Below are positions 17,554 through 27,580 of a stretch of DNA of 64,000 bases, piece after piece. The notes beneath the pieces were generated by a model. That model saw only the letters and a list, made by a program, of their open reading frames with translations. It had not been told where the DNA came from and made no database searches. The stretch is from Streptomyces sp. Tue 6430. GTDB taxonomy: Bacteria; Actinomycetota; Actinomycetes; Streptomycetales; Streptomycetaceae. The DNA is taken from the NCBI GenBank assembly GCA_021568835.1, contig JAKGSH010000010.1, positions 5,704,001 to 5,768,000 of the forward strand, written 5' to 3'. A program made the position numbers and the translations under genes. Position 1 is the first letter of the stretch. Each line of letters begins with the position of its first letter.

Positions 17554-18581
17554 GCACGGTCACCCCGGACGAACGGTTGCTGCGGGTCTCCCCGCTGCGC
17601 AAGCTCCTCGGCCGCCCCGAACTGGGCTCGGTCGTCGGCGCGCTCGCGGTGTTCGCCTTCTTCGCCCTCGCCGCCGACAGCTTCCTGCGCGCGAGCAGCC
17701 TCAGCACGGTCCTGTACGCGTCCTCGACCATCGGCATCATGGCCGTCCCGGTCGCGCTGCTGATGATCGGCGGTGAGTTCGACCTCTCGGCGGGCGTGAT
17801 GGTCACGTCCTCGGCGCTGGTCTCGTCGATGTTCAGCTACCAGATGACGGCGAACGTCTGGGTCGGCGTCGCCGTCTCCCTGCTGGTCACCCTGGCCGTC
17901 GGCGCCTTCAACGGTTTCATGCTCACCCGCACCGGGCTGCCCAGCTTCATCATCACGCTCGGCACCTTCCTGATGCTGACCGGCATGAACCTCGGCTTCA
18001 CCAAGCTGATCGACGACACCGTCTCGACGAAGACCATCGCCGACATGGAGGGCTTCCCGAGCGCCCACGACGTCTTCGCGTCCACCCTGACCGTCGGCGG
18101 CGTCGACTTCAAGATCACGATCCTGTGGTGGTTCGCCCTGGTCGCGGTGGCCACCTGGATCATGCTGCGCACCCGCGCCGGCAACTGGATCCTCGCCGTC
18201 GGCGGCAACCAGGACGCCGCCCGCGCGGTCGGCGTGCCCGTCGGGAAGACCAAGATCGGCCTGTACATGGGCGTCGCCCTCGGCGCCTGGATCTCCGGCC
18301 AGCACCTGCTGTTCTCGTACGACGTCGTCCAGTCCGGCGAGGGTGTCGGCAATGAGCTGATCTACATCATCGCCGCCGTCATCGGCGGCTGCCTGATCAC
18401 CGGCGGCTACGGCAGCGCGGCCGGATCGGCGGTCGGCGCGCTCATCTTCGGCATGACGAGCAAGGGCATCGTCTTCGCCGAATGGAACCCCGACTGGTTC
18501 AAGTTCTTCCTCGGAGCGATGCTGCTCCTCGCGACCCTGCTCAACGCCTGGGTCCGCATGCGCGCGGAGGCCACCAAGTGA
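17550..18581 (+). CDS. sugar ABC transporter permease, RbsC type
   Basis: A 343-residue integral membrane protein with about nine or ten hydrophobic segments. It has the RbsC-family landmarks GGEFDLSAGVMV (after the third segment) and AVGGNQDAARAVGVPV, the loop thought to contact the ATPase, and then GGYGSAAGSAVGALI. It forms the transmembrane channel as a homodimer. The ATG overlaps the preceding stop by four bases, and its own stop overlaps the ATPase GTG, so the three genes are translationally coupled. Confidence 0.9.
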   Translation: MSTVTPDERLLRVSPLRKLLGRPELGSVVGALAVFAFFALAADSFLRASSLSTVLYASSTIGIMAVPVALLMIGGEFDLSAGVMVTSSALVSSMFSYQMTANVWVGVAVSLLVTLAVGAFNGFMLTRTGLPSFIITLGTFLMLTGMNLGFTKLIDDTVSTKTIADMEGFPSAHDVFASTLTVGGVDFKITILWWFALVAVATWIMLRTRAGNWILAVGGNQDAARAVGVPVGKTKIGLYMGVALGAWISGQHLLFSYDVVQSGEGVGNELIYIIAAVIGGCLITGGYGSAAGSAVGALIFGMTSKGIVFAEWNPDWFKFFLGAMLLLATLLNAWVRMRAEATK

Positions 18582-19381
18582 CCCGGACCCCGGTACCCGC
18601 CGACAGCTCCACGCCGCTCGTCGAGCTGTCCGACGTCAGCAAGCGGTACGGCAACGTCCGCGCCCTCGAAGGCATCTCCCTGGAGGTCCATGCCGGCCGC
18701 ATCACCTGCGTCCTCGGCGACAACGGCGCGGGCAAGTCCACCCTCATCAAGATCATCGCCGGTCTGCACGGGCACGACGGCGGCACCCTGAGCCTCGACG
18801 GCGAGGAGACCCGGCTGTCCTCCCCGCGCGAGGCCCTGGACCGCGGCATCGCCACCGTCCACCAGGACCTGGCCGTCGTCCCGCTGATGCCGGTCTGGCG
18901 CAACTTCTTCCTCGGCTCGGAACTCCGCAAGGGAACCGGCCCCTTCGCACGCATGGACGTCGACCTCATGCGTCGCACCACCCACGCCGAACTCCTGCGC
19001 ATGGGCATCGACCTGCGCGACGTGGACCAGCCCATCGGCACCCTCTCCGGCGGCGAACGCCAGTGCGTCGCCATCGCCCGCGCGGTGTACTTCGGCGCGA
19101 AGGTCCTGATCCTCGACGAGCCGACGGCCGCCCTCGGCGTCAAGCAGTCCGGCGTGGTCCTGAAGTACGTGGCCGCCGCCCGCGACCAGGGCCTGGGGGT
19201 CGTCCTGATCACCCACAACCCCCACCACGCCTACCTGGTGGGCGACCGGTTCGTGCTGCTGCGACGGGGGACCATGGCGGGAAGCCACACGCGGGACGAG
19301 ATCACCCTGGAGGAGCTGACCGAGCAGATGGCGGGCGGCAGCGACCTGGACGCCCTGCGCCACGAGCTGCGGCGTCCCTGA
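18578..19381 (+). CDS. sugar ABC transporter ATPase, single nucleotide-binding domain
   Basis: 267 residues with Walker A GDNGAGKST (about residues 47-55), Q-loop VHQDLAV, signature LSGGERQ, Walker B VLILDEP and switch His in LITHNPHH. RbsA-type ATPases normally have two fused nucleotide-binding domains. This one has one, as in the single-domain branch found in some actinobacterial sugar systems, so it should act as a homodimer. The start is GTG at 18578, overlapping the permease stop. It powers import of the unknown sugar. Confidence 0.9.
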   Translation: MTRTPVPADSSTPLVELSDVSKRYGNVRALEGISLEVHAGRITCVLGDNGAGKSTLIKIIAGLHGHDGGTLSLDGEETRLSSPREALDRGIATVHQDLAVVPLMPVWRNFFLGSELRKGTGPFARMDVDLMRRTTHAELLRMGIDLRDVDQPIGTLSGGERQCVAIARAVYFGAKVLILDEPTAALGVKQSGVVLKYVAAARDQGLGVVLITHNPHHAYLVGDRFVLLRRGTMAGSHTRDEITLEELTEQMAGGSDLDALRHELRRP

Positions 19382-19448
19382 GACCGCGGGGCGGCACCGG
19401 TATCGGCACCGGCACCGGCACGCGGCTGCGCCGCGCGGGCGCGTCATG

Positions 19449-19520
19449 CCGTGACGGTGCCGCACGGGCGCGCGACGCCGCGACGGTGCCGCGCGGGCGC
19501 GCCGCGACGGTGCCGCGCCC
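19449..19520. repeat. GC-rich tandem repeats upstream of the ROK gene
   Basis: About three diverged copies of a 26-bp unit containing GCGACGGTGCCGC, followed by GGGCG. They are preceded by GGCACC-rich sequence from 19390. No promoter is obvious in the gap, so the ROK gene may depend on readthrough from the transporter. Confidence 0.45.
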
Positions 19521-19591
19521 GGTGCAGGTCATGAGCCGCCCCACCCCTCCCCGCACCCGTTCGGCGTGAGCGTGAGGCAGAATCGGCGACG

Positions 19592-20742
19592 ATGAGCACC
19601 TACCGCGACCTCACCGCCCCCATCGGCTCCCGCCGAGCCACCGCGCTGCGCACGGTCGGCACCCGCGAGCGCCGCTCCCACCTGACCGCACCCCGGGTGC
19701 CCACGGTCGGGATCGACATCGGCGGCACCAAGGTGATGGCGGGCGTCGTCGACGCGGACGGCACCATCCTGGAGAAGGTCCGCACGGAGACCCCGGACAA
19801 GTCCAAGAGCCCCAAGGTCGTCGAGGACACGATCGTGGAGCTGGTCCTGGACCTGTCCGACCGGCACGACGTGCACGCGGTCGGCATCGGCGCCGCCGGC
19901 TGGGTCGACGCCGACCGCAACCGCGTCCTGTTCGCCCCCACCTGTCCTGGCGCAACGAGCCGCTGCGCGACCGCATCGCCGGCCGCCTCGCGGTGCCCGT
20001 CCTCGTCGACAACGACGCCAACACCGCCGCCTGGGCGGAATGGCGCTTCGGCGCGGGTCGCGGCGAGGACCACCTCGTCATGATCACCCTCGGGACCGGC
20101 ATCGGCGGCGCCATCCTGGAGGACGGCCAGGTCAAGCGCGGCAAGTACGGCGTCGCGGGCGAGTTCGGCCACATGCAGGTGGTGCCCGGCGGCCACCGCT
20201 GCCCGTGCGGCAACCGCGGCTGCTGGGAGCAGTACAGCAGCGGCAACGCGCTGGTCAGGGAGGCCAAGGAACTGGCCGCCGCCGACTCCCCGGTGGCGTA
20301 CGGGATCATCGAGCACGTCAAGGGGCAGATCGGTGACATCACCGGCCCGATGATCACCGAGCTGGCCCGCGAGGGCGACGCGATGTGCATCGAACTGCTC
20401 CAGGACATCGGCCAGTGGCTCGGCGTCGGCATCGCCAACCTGGCCGCCGCCCTCGACCCGTCCTGCTTCGTGATCGGCGGCGGCGTCTCCGCCGCCGACG
20501 ACCTGCTCATCGGCCCCGCGCGCGACGCGTTCAAGCGGCAGCTCACCGGACGCGGCTACCGTCCGGAGGCCCGGATCGTCCGCGCCCAGCTCGGCCCCGA
20601 GGCCGGCATGGTCGGCGCCGCCGACCTGGCCCGCCTCGTCGCCCGCCGCTTCCGGCGCGCCAACCGGCGCCGCGTCGAGCGCCACGAACGCTTCGAGCGG
20701 TTCGCGGAGGCCGCCCGCCGCGCCACCGGGGACACCGCGTGA
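19592..20742 (+). CDS. ROK-family sugar kinase (glucokinase-like), one frameshift
   Basis: ROK kinases phosphorylate sugars with ATP. The N-terminal phosphate-binding loop is VPTVGIDIGGTKVMAGVV. The later part has LVDNDANTAAWAEWRFGAG (catalytic Asp), LGTGIGGAIL, and the zinc motif GHRCPCGNRGCWEQY, placing it in the zinc-binding ROK kinases. The frame breaks in the CCCCC run at 19935-19939. One more C gives FAPHLSWRNEPLRDRIAGRL, as expected. About 383 residues after repair, with an unusual N-terminal extension of about 35 residues. It lies downstream of the transporter and probably phosphorylates its cargo. Confidence 0.88.
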
Positions 20743-21332
20743 CGGCCGCCCTCGCCCACCGCCCCGCGTCCCCGGACGAGCCGCCCCGCCCGCCCGAGAC
20801 CCGCGGCCACGTGATCCGCCGCCGCGCGCTCACTCTGCTCATCATCGTGCTGCTCATCGGCGTCCCGGCCGGCTACCTGGTGATCTCCGCCAACCAGAGC
20901 CGCGACAGCGGCAAGGACAAGGAGGCCAAGTACTCGGCGACCGGGCTCACCGAGGCCTGGCCGTCCAGGGTCCAGCAGCGTCTCTACCAGGTGCCGGTCC
21001 CGCACCCGTCGAACAAGGTCGCCTACTACGAGACGAACAACTGGCGCACCAGCCGTCTCTACGTCCAGTTCCAGACCACCCACGCGGGTCTGGACGCCTT
21101 CCTCGCCGAACTCGGCTACAGCCGGTCCGACCTGGAGAAGGACGACATCACGATCAGCGAGCGCGACCGCGGCATCACCGGCTGGAAGTTCTCCGGACCC
21201 GGCTCCCGGCCCGGCGACTACTACGGCTTCGTCCGCAAGCAGAAGGCTCCCCAGCCCACCCAGGACGTGGTGGTGAACACCGGCAACCCGATCTTCCCCA
21301 TGGTGTACGTCGTCTCGCGCACCGTCCCCTAG
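20739..21332 (+). CDS. membrane-anchored protein of unknown function
   Basis: A 197-residue protein with a proline-rich cytoplasmic start, one transmembrane helix (LTLLIIVLLIGVPAGYLVIS, about residues 31-50) and an extracytoplasmic domain with YETNNWRTSRLYVQF and GWKFSGPGSRPGDYYGF. I do not recognise the fold. Its GTG overlaps the ROK kinase stop, so the two are co-translated, and similar pairs seem common in Streptomyces. The stop codon TAG lies inside the first unit of a 9-bp tandem repeat. Confidence 0.75.
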   Translation: MTAALAHRPASPDEPPRPPETRGHVIRRRALTLLIIVLLIGVPAGYLVISANQSRDSGKDKEAKYSATGLTEAWPSRVQQRLYQVPVPHPSNKVAYYETNNWRTSRLYVQFQTTHAGLDAFLAELGYSRSDLEKDDITISERDRGITGWKFSGPGSRPGDYYGFVRKQKAPQPTQDVVVNTGNPIFPMVYVVSRTVP

Positions 21333-21391
21333 GTCCCCTAGGTCCTCTAGGTCCCCTAGGTCCTCTAGGTCCTCTAGGTCCTCTAGGTGCT
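21329..21391. repeat. 9-bp CTAGGTCCY tandem array, seven units
   Basis: Seven head-to-tail units, CTAGGTCCC or CTAGGTCCT with a final CTAGGTGCT. The first unit provides the TAG stop of the upstream gene, and every later unit repeats a TAG in the same frame. CTAG is rare in Streptomyces, so seven copies in 63 bases is striking. Confidence 0.85.
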
Positions 21392-21511
21392 CCGGGTGCG
21401 CTGGAGGCCCCCCGGGGTCTCCAGAGGGCCTCCTCCGGACCGGTTGTCAGACCCCGCCCGTAGAGTCGTGGACGAATGATCCGACACGCGGGCGGGAGGT
21501 GGACACCCCAC

Positions 21512-24356
21512 ATGAGCGGCACGATCGCGGTCGCCGGGCACCCGGCGGAACCCGTCGGCGCGCGCCTCGCCGCAGTCTTCCTGCCCGCGCCCCTCCCGCG
21601 CGAGGGCCGGGTCGCCTTCTGGGACCCGGACGACGGCCCGCTGCCCGAACCGGCGCACGCCGAGCGCACCGAACTGACCGTCGTCCGCCGCCACGGGACC
21701 TCGGTCCGCCGCCGGCAGGCCCCCGCCCTCTCCCTGCCCGTCGAGGCGGCCCTCCCGCTCCTGGTGCGCGCCCGGCACGACCCCGCCGCCCACCCCGCGA
21801 CCGCCTGCTGGGGCGCCGCCGCCCTGCACGCGCTGCGGCTCGCCGCCCGCGGCCGGCTGCTGCCGGGCCTCACCCCGGCCGGCCACGACGCCTGGCGGGC
21901 CGGCCCGCTCGAACCGGAGGACGTCGCCCACCTGCGTGCCGTCGCCGCCGCCCTGCCGTACGAGGGCCACGCCGTCCCGCTGCCCGGCCCCGGCCCCCTC
22001 CGGCTGCCGCAGCCGGAAGCCCTGGTGCGCTCCTTCCTGGACGCCGTCGCCGACACCCTGCCCCGCACCCCCGCCGCACCCCACGCGTCCGGAAGACCCT
22101 TCGCCGACCGCGGGCCGCAGCGGCTGCCCGACGCCCGGGACTGGGCGGCCGAGGTCGCCGCCGGCATGGACGCGGGCGTGCGGATCTCCCTGCGCCTCGA
22201 CCTGTCGGCGTACGACCTGTTCGACGACGGCGAAGGAGCCCGGCGCGCCGGAGCGGCCGTCGTCCAGGTGCACAGCCTCGCCGACCCGACCCTGGTGACC
22301 GACGCGGCGGCCCTGTGGGAGGGCCGGGCCGACACCGCCTTCGGCCCGCGCGCCCGCGTGGACGCCGCCCTGGCCCTGCGGCGCGCCGCCCGGGTCTGGG
22401 CACCCCTCGCCCGCCTCACCGACCAGGACGCGCAGGACGCGCGGACACTCGAGGTACTGGCCCTGTCCGAGGACGAGCTGAACGACCTCCTCGGCGTGGC
22501 CGCGACCCGCCTCGCGGCGGCCGGCGTCGCCGTGCACTGGCCGCGCGACCTCGCCCAGGACCTCAGCGCGGCCGCGGTGGTCCGGCCCGCGCCGGGCTCC
22601 GCGACCGACGGCACCGGCTTCTTCGAGAGCGAGGACCTGCTCCAGTTCCGCTGGCAGCTCGCCCTCGGCGGCGACCCCCTCAGCGAGGCCGAGATGGACG
22701 CCCTCGCCGAGGCCCACCGCCCCGTCGTCCGGCTGCGCGACCAGTGGGTCCTCGTCGACCCCGCCCTCGTCCGCAAGGCGCGCAAGCGCGAACTGGGCCT
22801 GCTGGACCCGGTGGACGCCCTCGCCGTCGCGCTCAGCGGCACCGCCGAGGTCGACGGCGAGACCGTGGAGGTGGTCCCCGTCGGCGCGCTCGCCACCCTG
22901 CGCGACCGCCTCACCGCCGGCCTGCGGCCCGCCGAGCCGCCCCCCGGCCTCGACGCCACCCTGCGCGACTACCAACTGCGCGGCCTGGCCTGGCTCGACC
23001 TCATGACCTCCCTCGGCCTCGGCGGCTGCCTCGCCGACGACATGGGCCTCGGCAAGACGGTCACCCTCATCGCCCTCCACCTGCGCCGGGCCCGCCCCGA
23101 ACCCACCCTCGTGATCTGCCCCGCCTCCCTTCTCGGCAACTGGCAGCGGGAGATCACGCGGTTCGCCCCGGGCGTCCCCGTCCGCCGCTTCCACGGCTCC
23201 GACCGCACCCTGGACGGCCTCACCGGCGGCTTCGTCCTCACCACCTACGGCACCATGCGCTCGGCCGCCGGCACCCTGGCCCGGCAGCCGTGGGGCCTGG
23301 TCGTCGCCGACGAGGCACAGCACGTCAAGAACCCCTTCTCGGCGACCGCGAAGGCACTGCGCACCCTTCCCGCCCCCGCGCGCGTGGCCCTCACCGGCAC
23401 CCCCGTCGAGAACAACCTCTCCGAGCTGTGGGCCCTCCTGGACTGGACGACACCGGCCTGCTCGGCCCCCTGAAGGCCTTCCGGGCTCGCCACGCGCGCG
23501 CGGTGGAGAACGGCGAGGACGAGGAGGCCGTCGAGCGACTCGCCCGCCTGGTCCGCCCGTTCCTGCTGCGGCGCAAGAAGTCCGACCCCGGCATCGTCCC
23601 CGAGCTGCCGCCCAAGACCGAGACCGACCACCCCGTCCCGCTCACCCGTGAACAGGCCGCCCTGTACGAGGCGGTGGTGCGCGAGTCGCTGCACCTCATC
23701 GAGACGGCGGACGGCATCGCCCGCCGGGCCTGGTCCTCAAGCTGCTCGGCGCGCTCAAGCAGATCTGTGACCACCCGGCGCTCTACCTCAAGGAACAGGA
23801 CCCCGCCACCGGCGACGCCCTCGCCGCCCGGTCCGGCAAACTCGCCCTGCTCGACGAGCTGCTGGACACGCTGCTGGCCGAGGACGGCTCGGCCCTGGTC
23901 TTCACCCAGTACGTCGGCATGGCCCGGCTGATCACCGCCCACCTGGCCGGCCGCGCCGTCCCGGTGGAACTCCTGCACGGCGGCACGCCGGTGCCCGAGC
24001 GCGAACGCATGGTGGACCGCTTCCAGGGCGGTGCGACCCCTGTCCTGGTGCTGTCGCTGAAGGCGGCCGGGACCGGCCTGAACCTCACCCGCGCGGGCCA
24101 CGTCGTCCACTTCGACCGCTGGTGGAACCCGGCCGTGGAGGAACAGGCCACCGACCGCGCCTACCGCATCGGCCAGACCCAGCCGGTCCAGGTCCACCGG
24201 CTCATCACCGAGGGCACCGTCGAGGACCGCATCGCGGAGATGCTCCAGGCCAAACGCGCCCTCGCCGACGCGATCCTCGGCTCCGGCGAGTCCGCCCTCA
24301 CCGAGCTGACGGACCGTGAACTGTCCGACCTGGTCAGGCTGCGCAGGGAGGCGTGA
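21512..24356 (+). CDS. SNF2-family helicase, two frameshifts
   Basis: A long N-terminal region (about 480 residues, the bacterial SNF2-associated DUF3670 type) is followed by a Swi2/Snf2 motor: DDMGLGKTVTLIALH (Walker A), VVADEAQHVKNP (DEAQ box), ALTGTPVENNLSELWALLDW, LVFTQYVGMARL, LHGGTPVPERERM and DRAYRIGQTQPVQVHRL. Two single-base losses break it. One is at ACACCGG near 23452-23454; the other is in the GGG run at 23726-23728. Repair of both gives about 949 residues. I prefer the ATG at 21512, since GGGAGGTGG lies upstream. It overlaps the SWIM gene, and this helicase-SWIM pairing is common. It acts on duplex DNA; the pathway is unknown. Confidence 0.88.
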
Positions 24357-26512
24357 TGACGGAGGCGAGCACGAGCGGTCCGGCCGGAGCGGGCGGTCCG
24401 GCCGAGGCGGTCCGCCGGGCCCTGCGGGCGGCACGGGAGCGCGCGGACGACGCGGCACCGGCACCGGCATCAGCACCGGCACCGGCACCGGCACCGGCGG
24501 AACCTTCCGAGGTGCCCGGGGACCGGCCCCGGGAGGCGGCCGCACCCGCGGAGTCCGGCGCGCGGCGGCCCGAAGGCGCCCCGTCCCGCCCGGGGGACGC
24601 CGCCCGCGCTGCCCTGCGGCGTGCGGCCGACGCGCCCCGGGCCCGTGAGGAGGGCCCGCGGACCGACGTGCCCCCGGCAGCGGACGTACCCCGGGCCCCC
24701 ACGGGCCGCGGGGCGGGCCCGGCGCGCGGCCCGGCGACGTGGCCCGGGAGGCCCTCCGCGCGGCCCGCGCACAGGCACGGCGGACGCCGCCGGAAACCGG
24801 GGAACCGGGGACGGGACGAGCGCACGCCGGGCTGCCCGCCCCGCGGCAGCTCCGGCCGCGAACCCCGGCGCGGCCGCGAGCGCCGGCCGCCCCGGCGGCC
24901 GTGCCGCCGAGGCCCGCGCGTGGGACGTACGGACCTTCGCCGAGGACGCCTTCCGGATGCCGTCGGAAACCGACCCCGCGGCAGCGGCCGAAGCCCCCGG
25001 GCCGACCGGATCCGCATCCGGGGAGACCGGTTCGCCCTACCCGGCCCCCGACCCGGACCCCCGCTCGGTGACGGCCCTCGGTCCGGCCCCCCGCCCAGTG
25101 GCCACCCCCGACGCCGCCCCCCGTTCCCCGGCCGTCCCGACGCCCGCTACGGCTGCCCCGGCTCCCGCGTCCCTCGCCCCGACGCCCGCTACGGCCCCGC
25201 AACTCCCGCCCCGGCCGCCCATGGCCCCGCCGTCCCCCGCTCCATGGCCGCCCCCGGCCGCGACGGCGAGCACCGCCGCACCTTCGCCGCCTTCCCTCCC
25301 CGGCCGGCCGGGGAGGGCGGCGGATTCGCCGAGACCTGGTGGGGCGACGCCTGGATCACCGCGCTCGAGGAGGGCGCCCTCGACGCCGAACGGCTGGCGC
25401 GCGGGCGGGGCTACGCCGAGCAGGGGCACGTGGACGCCATCACCGTCACGCCCGGCCTGGTCCTGGCCTACGTGCGGGGCAGCCGGGCCCGTCCCTACCG
25501 CGTCCAGGTGCGTCTGCGCACGCTCGGCGACGAGGGCTGGGAGCGGTTCCTGGACGCCGCGGTCGAACGGCCCGGGCACATCGCCGCGCTCCTCGACAAG
25601 GAGATGCCCGAGTCCCTCGCCGACTGCGGCGTGCCGCTGCTCCCCGGCCCGGGCGACCTCGCCCCCCAGTGCAGTTGCCCCGACCACGGACACCCCTGCA
25701 AGCACGTCGCCGCCCTGTGCTACCAGACCGCGCGGCTCCTCGACGCCGACCCGTTCGTCCTGCTCCTGCTGCGCGGCCGGGGCGAACGCGAACTGCTCGA
25801 CACGCTGTCCCGCCGTAACGCCGCGCGGGCGGCCCGCGCAGCCCAGGAGCAGGAACCCGAACCCGTGCCGGGCGTCCGTGCCGCCGACGCCCTCGCCGCA
25901 CGCCGGCTCCCGCCGTTGCCGGCGCCCCTGCCCCCGCCGGCGCACCCCGGACAGCCGCCCGCCTACCCCGCCGTGCCGGACGGCCCCGACTCCTTCGCCC
26001 TCGACCAGCTCGCCACCGACGCGGCTCTCCGCGCCCACGCGCTGCTGACCACCGGTCACGACGAGATCGGCGGCCTGACCCTCTGGCAGGACGCCGTACG
26101 GCTCGCCGCGGCGCGTCCCGGCTCCGGACTGACCGCCACCAGCCGCACCCTCTACGCCTCCCTCGCCTCCGCCGCCGGCCGTACCCCGGGCGAGCTGGCC
26201 CGCGCGGTCGCCGCCTGGCGGCAGGGCGGCCCGGACGGACTCGCCGTCCTGGAAGACCTCTGGGACCCGCCCGCCGGCCGCTTCGACCGGGCCCGCCCCC
26301 TTCTCCGCGCCGCGGACCTCCCCGCCTTCCGCCCCTGGCGCAACCACCTCACCCATCCCCACGGCCACGTTCAACTCCGCCTCGGCCGCGACGGTTTGTG
26401 GTACCCGTACGAATCGGAGCCCGGCCGGGACGACTGGTGGCCGCGCGGCACCCCCGACATCGACCCGGTGGGCGCCCTGACCGGTCTGGCCACGTGGGCC
26501 GACGACCTGTGA
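24356..26512 (+). CDS. SWIM zinc-finger protein with long low-complexity N-terminus
   Basis: About 718 residues. The SWIM signature CSCPDHGHPCKH (CxCx(n)CxH) lies near residues 440-452 and binds zinc, probably contacting DNA or protein. Around it are conserved stretches FAETWWGDAWITALE and YAEQGHVDAITVTPGLV. The first 300 residues are Ala/Pro/Arg-rich. There the frame is doubtful: another frame in 24840-25230 reads more naturally (AWDVRTFAEDAFRMP), so compensating indels are likely inside the gene. Its start overlaps the SNF2 stop, so the two should be co-translated partners. Confidence 0.82.
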   Translation: MTEASTSGPAGAGGPAEAVRRALRAARERADDAAPAPASAPAPAPAPAEPSEVPGDRPREAAAPAESGARRPEGAPSRPGDAARAALRRAADAPRAREEGPRTDVPPAADVPRAPTGRGAGPARGPATWPGRPSARPAHRHGGRRRKPGNRGRDERTPGCPPRGSSGREPRRGRERRPPRRPCRRGPRVGRTDLRRGRLPDAVGNRPRGSGRSPRADRIRIRGDRFALPGPRPGPPLGDGPRSGPPPSGHPRRRPPFPGRPDARYGCPGSRVPRPDARYGPATPAPAAHGPAVPRSMAAPGRDGEHRRTFAAFPPRPAGEGGGFAETWWGDAWITALEEGALDAERLARGRGYAEQGHVDAITVTPGLVLAYVRGSRARPYRVQVRLRTLGDEGWERFLDAAVERPGHIAALLDKEMPESLADCGVPLLPGPGDLAPQCSCPDHGHPCKHVAALCYQTARLLDADPFVLLLLRGRGERELLDTLSRRNAARAARAAQEQEPEPVPGVRAADALAARRLPPLPAPLPPPAHPGQPPAYPAVPDGPDSFALDQLATDAALRAHALLTTGHDEIGGLTLWQDAVRLAAARPGSGLTATSRTLYASLASAAGRTPGELARAVAAWRQGGPDGLAVLEDLWDPPAGRFDRARPLLRAADLPAFRPWRNHLTHPHGHVQLRLGRDGLWYPYESEPGRDDWWPRGTPDIDPVGALTGLATWADDL

Positions 26513-26601
26513 ACCACCGCCCCGGCCGGTGCCCTTCGACGGCGTGCCCGGTGAGGACGGATTCCCTGACCACGACCCGCCACCGCCGGGTCCGCCCACC
26601 G

Positions 26602-26642
26602 TGCAGCCGCAGCCGCAGCCGCAGCCGCAGCCGCAGCCGCAG
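26602..26642. repeat. hexanucleotide (GCAGCC)n repeat
   Basis: Nearly seven consecutive GCAGCC units. A frame here would encode Gln-Pro repeats, but I do not support a gene. It lies 90 bases after the SWIM gene stop. Confidence 0.8.
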
Positions 26643-26663
26643 TCGCCCCGTCCCCGACAGGTG

Positions 26664-26702
26664 ACGCGCCCCGCCGGCGTCGAGTCCGCCGGCGGGGCGC
26701 GT
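26664..26702 (+). terminator. 15-bp stem hairpin downstream of the SWIM gene
   Basis: ACGCGCCCCGCCGGC (26664-26678) pairs perfectly with GCCGGCGGGGCGCGT (26688-26702) across a 9-base loop. It is a likely terminator for the SNF2-SWIM operon. The remaining sequence to 27022 shows no gene I can support. Confidence 0.65.
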
Positions 26703-27022
26703 GGCTGCCCGGCGACGGTGGGGTCGGCAGGCGGAGTCGGTCCGGGTGAGCCGGCCCATCCGCCAGGGCAGGCGGAGATCAGCGAGTACACCACCATGAT
26801 CTTCGCCCGGTCGGAGTCCGACGACGAGAACACCGACCGCCGGGCCCGGGGCGGTCTCGCCCCGCCCGTCACCAGCGTCCGTGAGCCGATGACGGCCTTC
26901 GCCGAGCTGGTCGGCGAGCGGTTCGGCGGCCGCCCCGCGGTGGCGCTGGAGATCGTCGCGCGCTGACCGCGGAACGTCCCCGGGCCGGCCGCTGCCGCTG
27001 CCGGTGCGGGGACGGCGTCGTC

Positions 27023-27421
27023 TCACGGCAGCCGGTACTCCAGGCGGAAGTACGCCTTGCCCTCCTCGTCGTGGCCGAAGGCGCAGGTGCCGGTGAGGCC
27101 GGTCAGGCCGCCGGTGCCGGAGTTCGGGACCACGAAGCCGAGGGTCTGCGGCTCGTCGGCGCCCATCGACGCGCCGTGCTGGACCACGAAGGTGCCGGAG
27201 CGGCCCTCCAGCGTGGCGACGATGTGCTCGGTGGAGACGTATCCGGCCGACTTCTCGTCCGGGCGGCAGCACAGCAGGACCGCCTCGCCGGTGCCCTCCA
27301 CATCACCGCGGAAGACGCGCTTCACATCGGCACGGATAAGCGGCGGACCGTCCGCGGGCTCGAAATAATTTGATTCCTCCCAGGAGGACGTCTCCCACGC
27401 GGAATTAGCAATCCGAGTCAT
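27023..27421 (-). CDS. DUF3224 family protein
   Basis: A 132-residue protein that begins MTRIANSAWETSSWEESNY and has GTFVVQHGASMGADEP and GTGGLTGLTGTCAFGHDEEGKAYF. These match the DUF3224 beta-barrel family, whose function is unknown. The ATG at 27421 is supported by GAGAG just upstream on the minus strand. The GC content of the start region is lower than that of its neighbours. It is divergent from the broken AMP-ligase gene. Confidence 0.82.
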   Translation of the reverse strand: MTRIANSAWETSSWEESNYFEPADGPPLIRADVKRVFRGDVEGTGEAVLLCCRPDEKSAGYVSTEHIVATLEGRSGTFVVQHGASMGADEPQTLGFVVPNSGTGGLTGLTGTCAFGHDEEGKAYFRLEYRLP

Positions 27422-27580
27422 GATCAGCTCTCTCCGGTCGGTCCGAAAAAAATGCGTACGGGTTCACCAACCTCTCGACGGTATACCGCAAGGCGCCACG
27501 GCAGTCGCGCAATTCTGAGCAGATAAGGCGACAGCGGCTTCGTAGCGTGGGATTTCCAGCCCCGCGGTCGAGGAGCCGAC

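Noticed and set aside
26529..26966. Open frame with a Gln-Pro repeat and an acidic tail
   Set aside because: It spans the hexanucleotide repeat and a perfect 15-bp terminator stem, has no ribosome site, and resembles no protein family I know.
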